Below, piece after piece: positions 14,243-15,445 of a stretch of DNA of 15,445 nucleotides (the stretch's first letter is position 1; each line of letters starts with the position of its first letter). This DNA is from Chloroflexota bacterium. Lineage in GTDB: Bacteria; Chloroflexota; Anaerolineae; Anaerolineales; UBA4823. The notes beneath the pieces are model-generated. The model was not told where the DNA came from. It did not search any database and saw only the letters and a program-made list of their open reading frames with translations. The stretch is from contig JAAZNS010000146.1 in the NCBI GenBank assembly GCA_012798185.1, positions 1-15,445 on the forward strand. The letters are read 5' to 3'. Made by a program: the position numbers and the translations under genes.

Positions 14243-15034
14243 ATGGTGTATTTACGGCTCATCGCACAATTCATCCGTGCATCGATTATGGAAGAAACGA
14301 GTTACCGGGTTAATTTTTGGATCAATTTGCTGCATTCACTATTGAATTTGACAACAGGTGTATTGGGGGTTTATATATTATTTGCTCAAATAGAAAGAGT
14401 GAACGGCTGGGGCTTCCCTGCTGCGCTAGCGGTGCTGGGAGTTTACCTGACCATTCAGGCGCTGCGTAACTTATTTATTGGCCCCAGCCTGGATATCCTA
14501 GCTGGCATGGATGGCGAGGTCTGGTCGGGCAACCTGGATTTCACGCTGGTCCGCCCGGTGAATATACAATTCCTGGCAAGTTTCCGGCGCTGGCATTTGT
14601 TTGCGCTTTTTGACCTGATTTTAGGGTTGGGTGTGTTGGTATTTGCAGTGGTTAGGATGCATGAAGCCCTTACGCTGCCCAATATTGGGTTGTTTCTGCT
14701 CACACTGGTTGCAGCAACCGGCATTCTTTACGCCATTTTGCTGGCGTTTTCTGCTCTGGTCTTCTGGAGCCCGGGGGTGATGTTTACGTGGATTTTTGAT
14801 GGAGTATTCCAGCTGGGGCGCTACCCTTTGGGGCTATATCCCGGCTGGGTGCGCTTGGCGCTCACCTGGATTATCCCGGTAGGTGTGATCACTACTATCC
14901 CGGCGCAGGCATTGAGTGGTGATTTATCGATGAACCAGCTGGCGCTTATCTTGTTAATGTCGGTCGTCTTGGTTTTTTGTGCTTCGTTGTTTTTCAAAGC
15001 AGCTCTGCGCCGTTACGCCAGCGCATCGAGTTGA
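14243..15034 (+). CDS. ABC-2 exporter permease 2 (COG3694-like)
   Basis: This second membrane subunit is also 263 residues with about six helices. It starts MVYLRLIAQFIRASIMEETSY and has SGNLDFTLVRPVNIQFLASF, where LVRP corresponds to LLRP of permease 1, so the two are distant paralogues. The end reads LSMNQLALILLMSVVLVFCASLFFKAALRRY, a pattern common in COG3694 proteins. A GGAGG site sits about nine bases before the ATG, and the gap to the preceding stop is six bases. It is the last gene of the MerR-exporter cluster, and it converges on uvrA with a dispersed-repeat hairpin between. Function as partner of permease 1 is well supported by order and length; the cargo is unknown. Confidence 0.92.
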   Translation: MVYLRLIAQFIRASIMEETSYRVNFWINLLHSLLNLTTGVLGVYILFAQIERVNGWGFPAALAVLGVYLTIQALRNLFIGPSLDILAGMDGEVWSGNLDFTLVRPVNIQFLASFRRWHLFALFDLILGLGVLVFAVVRMHEALTLPNIGLFLLTLVAATGILYAILLAFSALVFWSPGVMFTWIFDGVFQLGRYPLGLYPGWVRLALTWIIPVGVITTIPAQALSGDLSMNQLALILLMSVVLVFCASLFFKAALRRYASASS

Positions 15035-15057
15035 ATTTCCACCCCCGATTCCTTCGC

Positions 15058-15088
15058 CATCCCTTCGACAAGCTCAGTGAATGGGATG
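15058..15088. repeat. Dispersed-repeat-type hairpin between convergent genes
   Basis: CATCCC (15058-15063) and GGGATG (15083-15088) flank CTTCGACAAGCTCAGTGAA-like sequence, a motif known as a dispersed repeat in many bacterial genomes. TTC and GAA extend the stem inward, and TTTCC/GGAAA (15036-15040, 15091-15095) may pair outside. It lies in the only gap between the exporter operon and uvrA and could act as a two-way terminator. Confidence 0.55.
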
Positions 15089-15116
15089 TGGGAAAGGTTA
15101 TTGGGTTATATTTGTT

Positions 15117-15445
15117 TTACAAGTTCTTTCGTAAACATTGCCCGGTGTATGAATTAGCAACCTGCACCACCTGTTCCGGCGTGCCTTCGGCAACGAGGTA
15201 TCCCCCCGCAGAGCCGCCTTCGGGGCCCAGGTCGATTACCCAATCGGCAGCCTTCACCAGGTCTAGGTTGTGTTCGATAACGATCACGCTGTTGCCGGCA
15301 TCTACCAGGCGCTGGAGCACTCCTAATAAACAGGCAGTATCGGCGAGGTGCAAACCGGTTGTAGGTTCATCAAGCAGGTAAAGGGTTTGACCGGTGCCGC
15401 GTCTGCCCAGTTCCTTGGCAAGCTTCACCCGCTGCGCTTCGCCGC
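15117..15445 (-). CDS. uvrA: Excinuclease ABC subunit A, C-terminal end (5' partial)
   Basis: UvrA is the damage-sensing ATPase of nucleotide excision repair. The visible 109 residues are the end of its second ATPase half. GGEAQRVKLAKELGRR is the C-terminal part of the LSGGEAQR signature, LYLLDEPTTGLH is Walker B with the D-loop, and VIVIEHNLDLVKAADWVIDLGPEGG contains the switch histidine H and the standard UvrA ending. AEGTPEQVV follows, as in other UvrA proteins. The gene begins beyond the right edge, since the frame stays open through 15445; the GTG at 15428 is internal. It reads leftwards and converges on the exporter operon. Confidence 0.97.
   Translation of the reverse strand, partial: GEAQRVKLAKELGRRGTGQTLYLLDEPTTGLHLADTACLLGVLQRLVDAGNSVIVIEHNLDLVKAADWVIDLGPEGGSAGGYLVAEGTPEQVVQVANSYTGQCLRKNL

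Overview
The window is bacterial chromosomal DNA, most likely from an uncultured or little-studied member of Chloroflexota (Anaerolineae-like). The reasons are the gene mix (DUF1385, DUF1361, UPF0104 flippase-like protein, a DUF6922-like/AbiEii-type pair, tandem-MerR regulator with a three-gene ABC-2 exporter), mid-range GC with AT-rich gaps, and in-frame LTPxPSP-type palindromic repeats. The assignment is an inference from gene content. No rRNA, tRNA, CRISPR array, transposase or phage gene was seen.

Layout, left: the 3' end of a YjbQ-family gene (1-116, +) abuts tail-to-tail a minus-strand cluster that reads leftwards: DUF1361 membrane protein (2457-3170), M20 metallopeptidase (1043-2413), DUF1385 membrane protein (118-1002). 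A 119-bp divergent region then separates this cluster from tlyA (3290-4168, +), an rRNA 2'-O-methyltransferase that carries an in-frame insertion of about 35 codons made of a palindromic repeat. An AT-rich 450-bp gap that looks like a decayed gene scar follows, then lepA (4622-6421).

Middle: lepA is followed closely by a UPF0104/LPG-synthase-TM-like membrane protein whose best ribosome site points to an AUC/AUU start. Next come a GT4 glycosyltransferase (7580-8740) and a class I SAM methyltransferase (8892-9716), all on +, perhaps a cell-surface glycoconjugate group. Convergent to these, on -, lies an AT-richer accessory block read leftwards: a small DUF6922-like gene interrupted by an in-frame ochre codon, its ATGA-overlapping AbiEii-type nucleotidyltransferase (10418-11062), and a GNAT acetyltransferase (9802-10395).

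Right: a regulator with two MerR DNA-binding domains (11534-12340) precedes a tight three-gene ABC-2 exporter operon (ATPase 12441-13448, permeases 13445-14236 and 14243-15034). A dispersed-repeat hairpin separates the last permease from the convergent 3' end of uvrA, which runs off the right edge.

Regulation: several transcript-leading genes (tlyA, lepA, merR, the DUF6922-like gene and perhaps the glycosyltransferase) have a -10 element 6-13 bases before the ATG and no Shine-Dalgarno, whereas several downstream genes have clear Shine-Dalgarno sequences or stop/start coupling. This suggests common leaderless or near-leaderless initiation. The points most worth a second look are the ochre codon in the presumed antitoxin partner, the palindromic element inside TlyA, the likely AUC/AUU start, and the double-headed MerR with a 19-bp-spaced promoter in front of the exporter. 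I found no unmistakably new multi-gene system.
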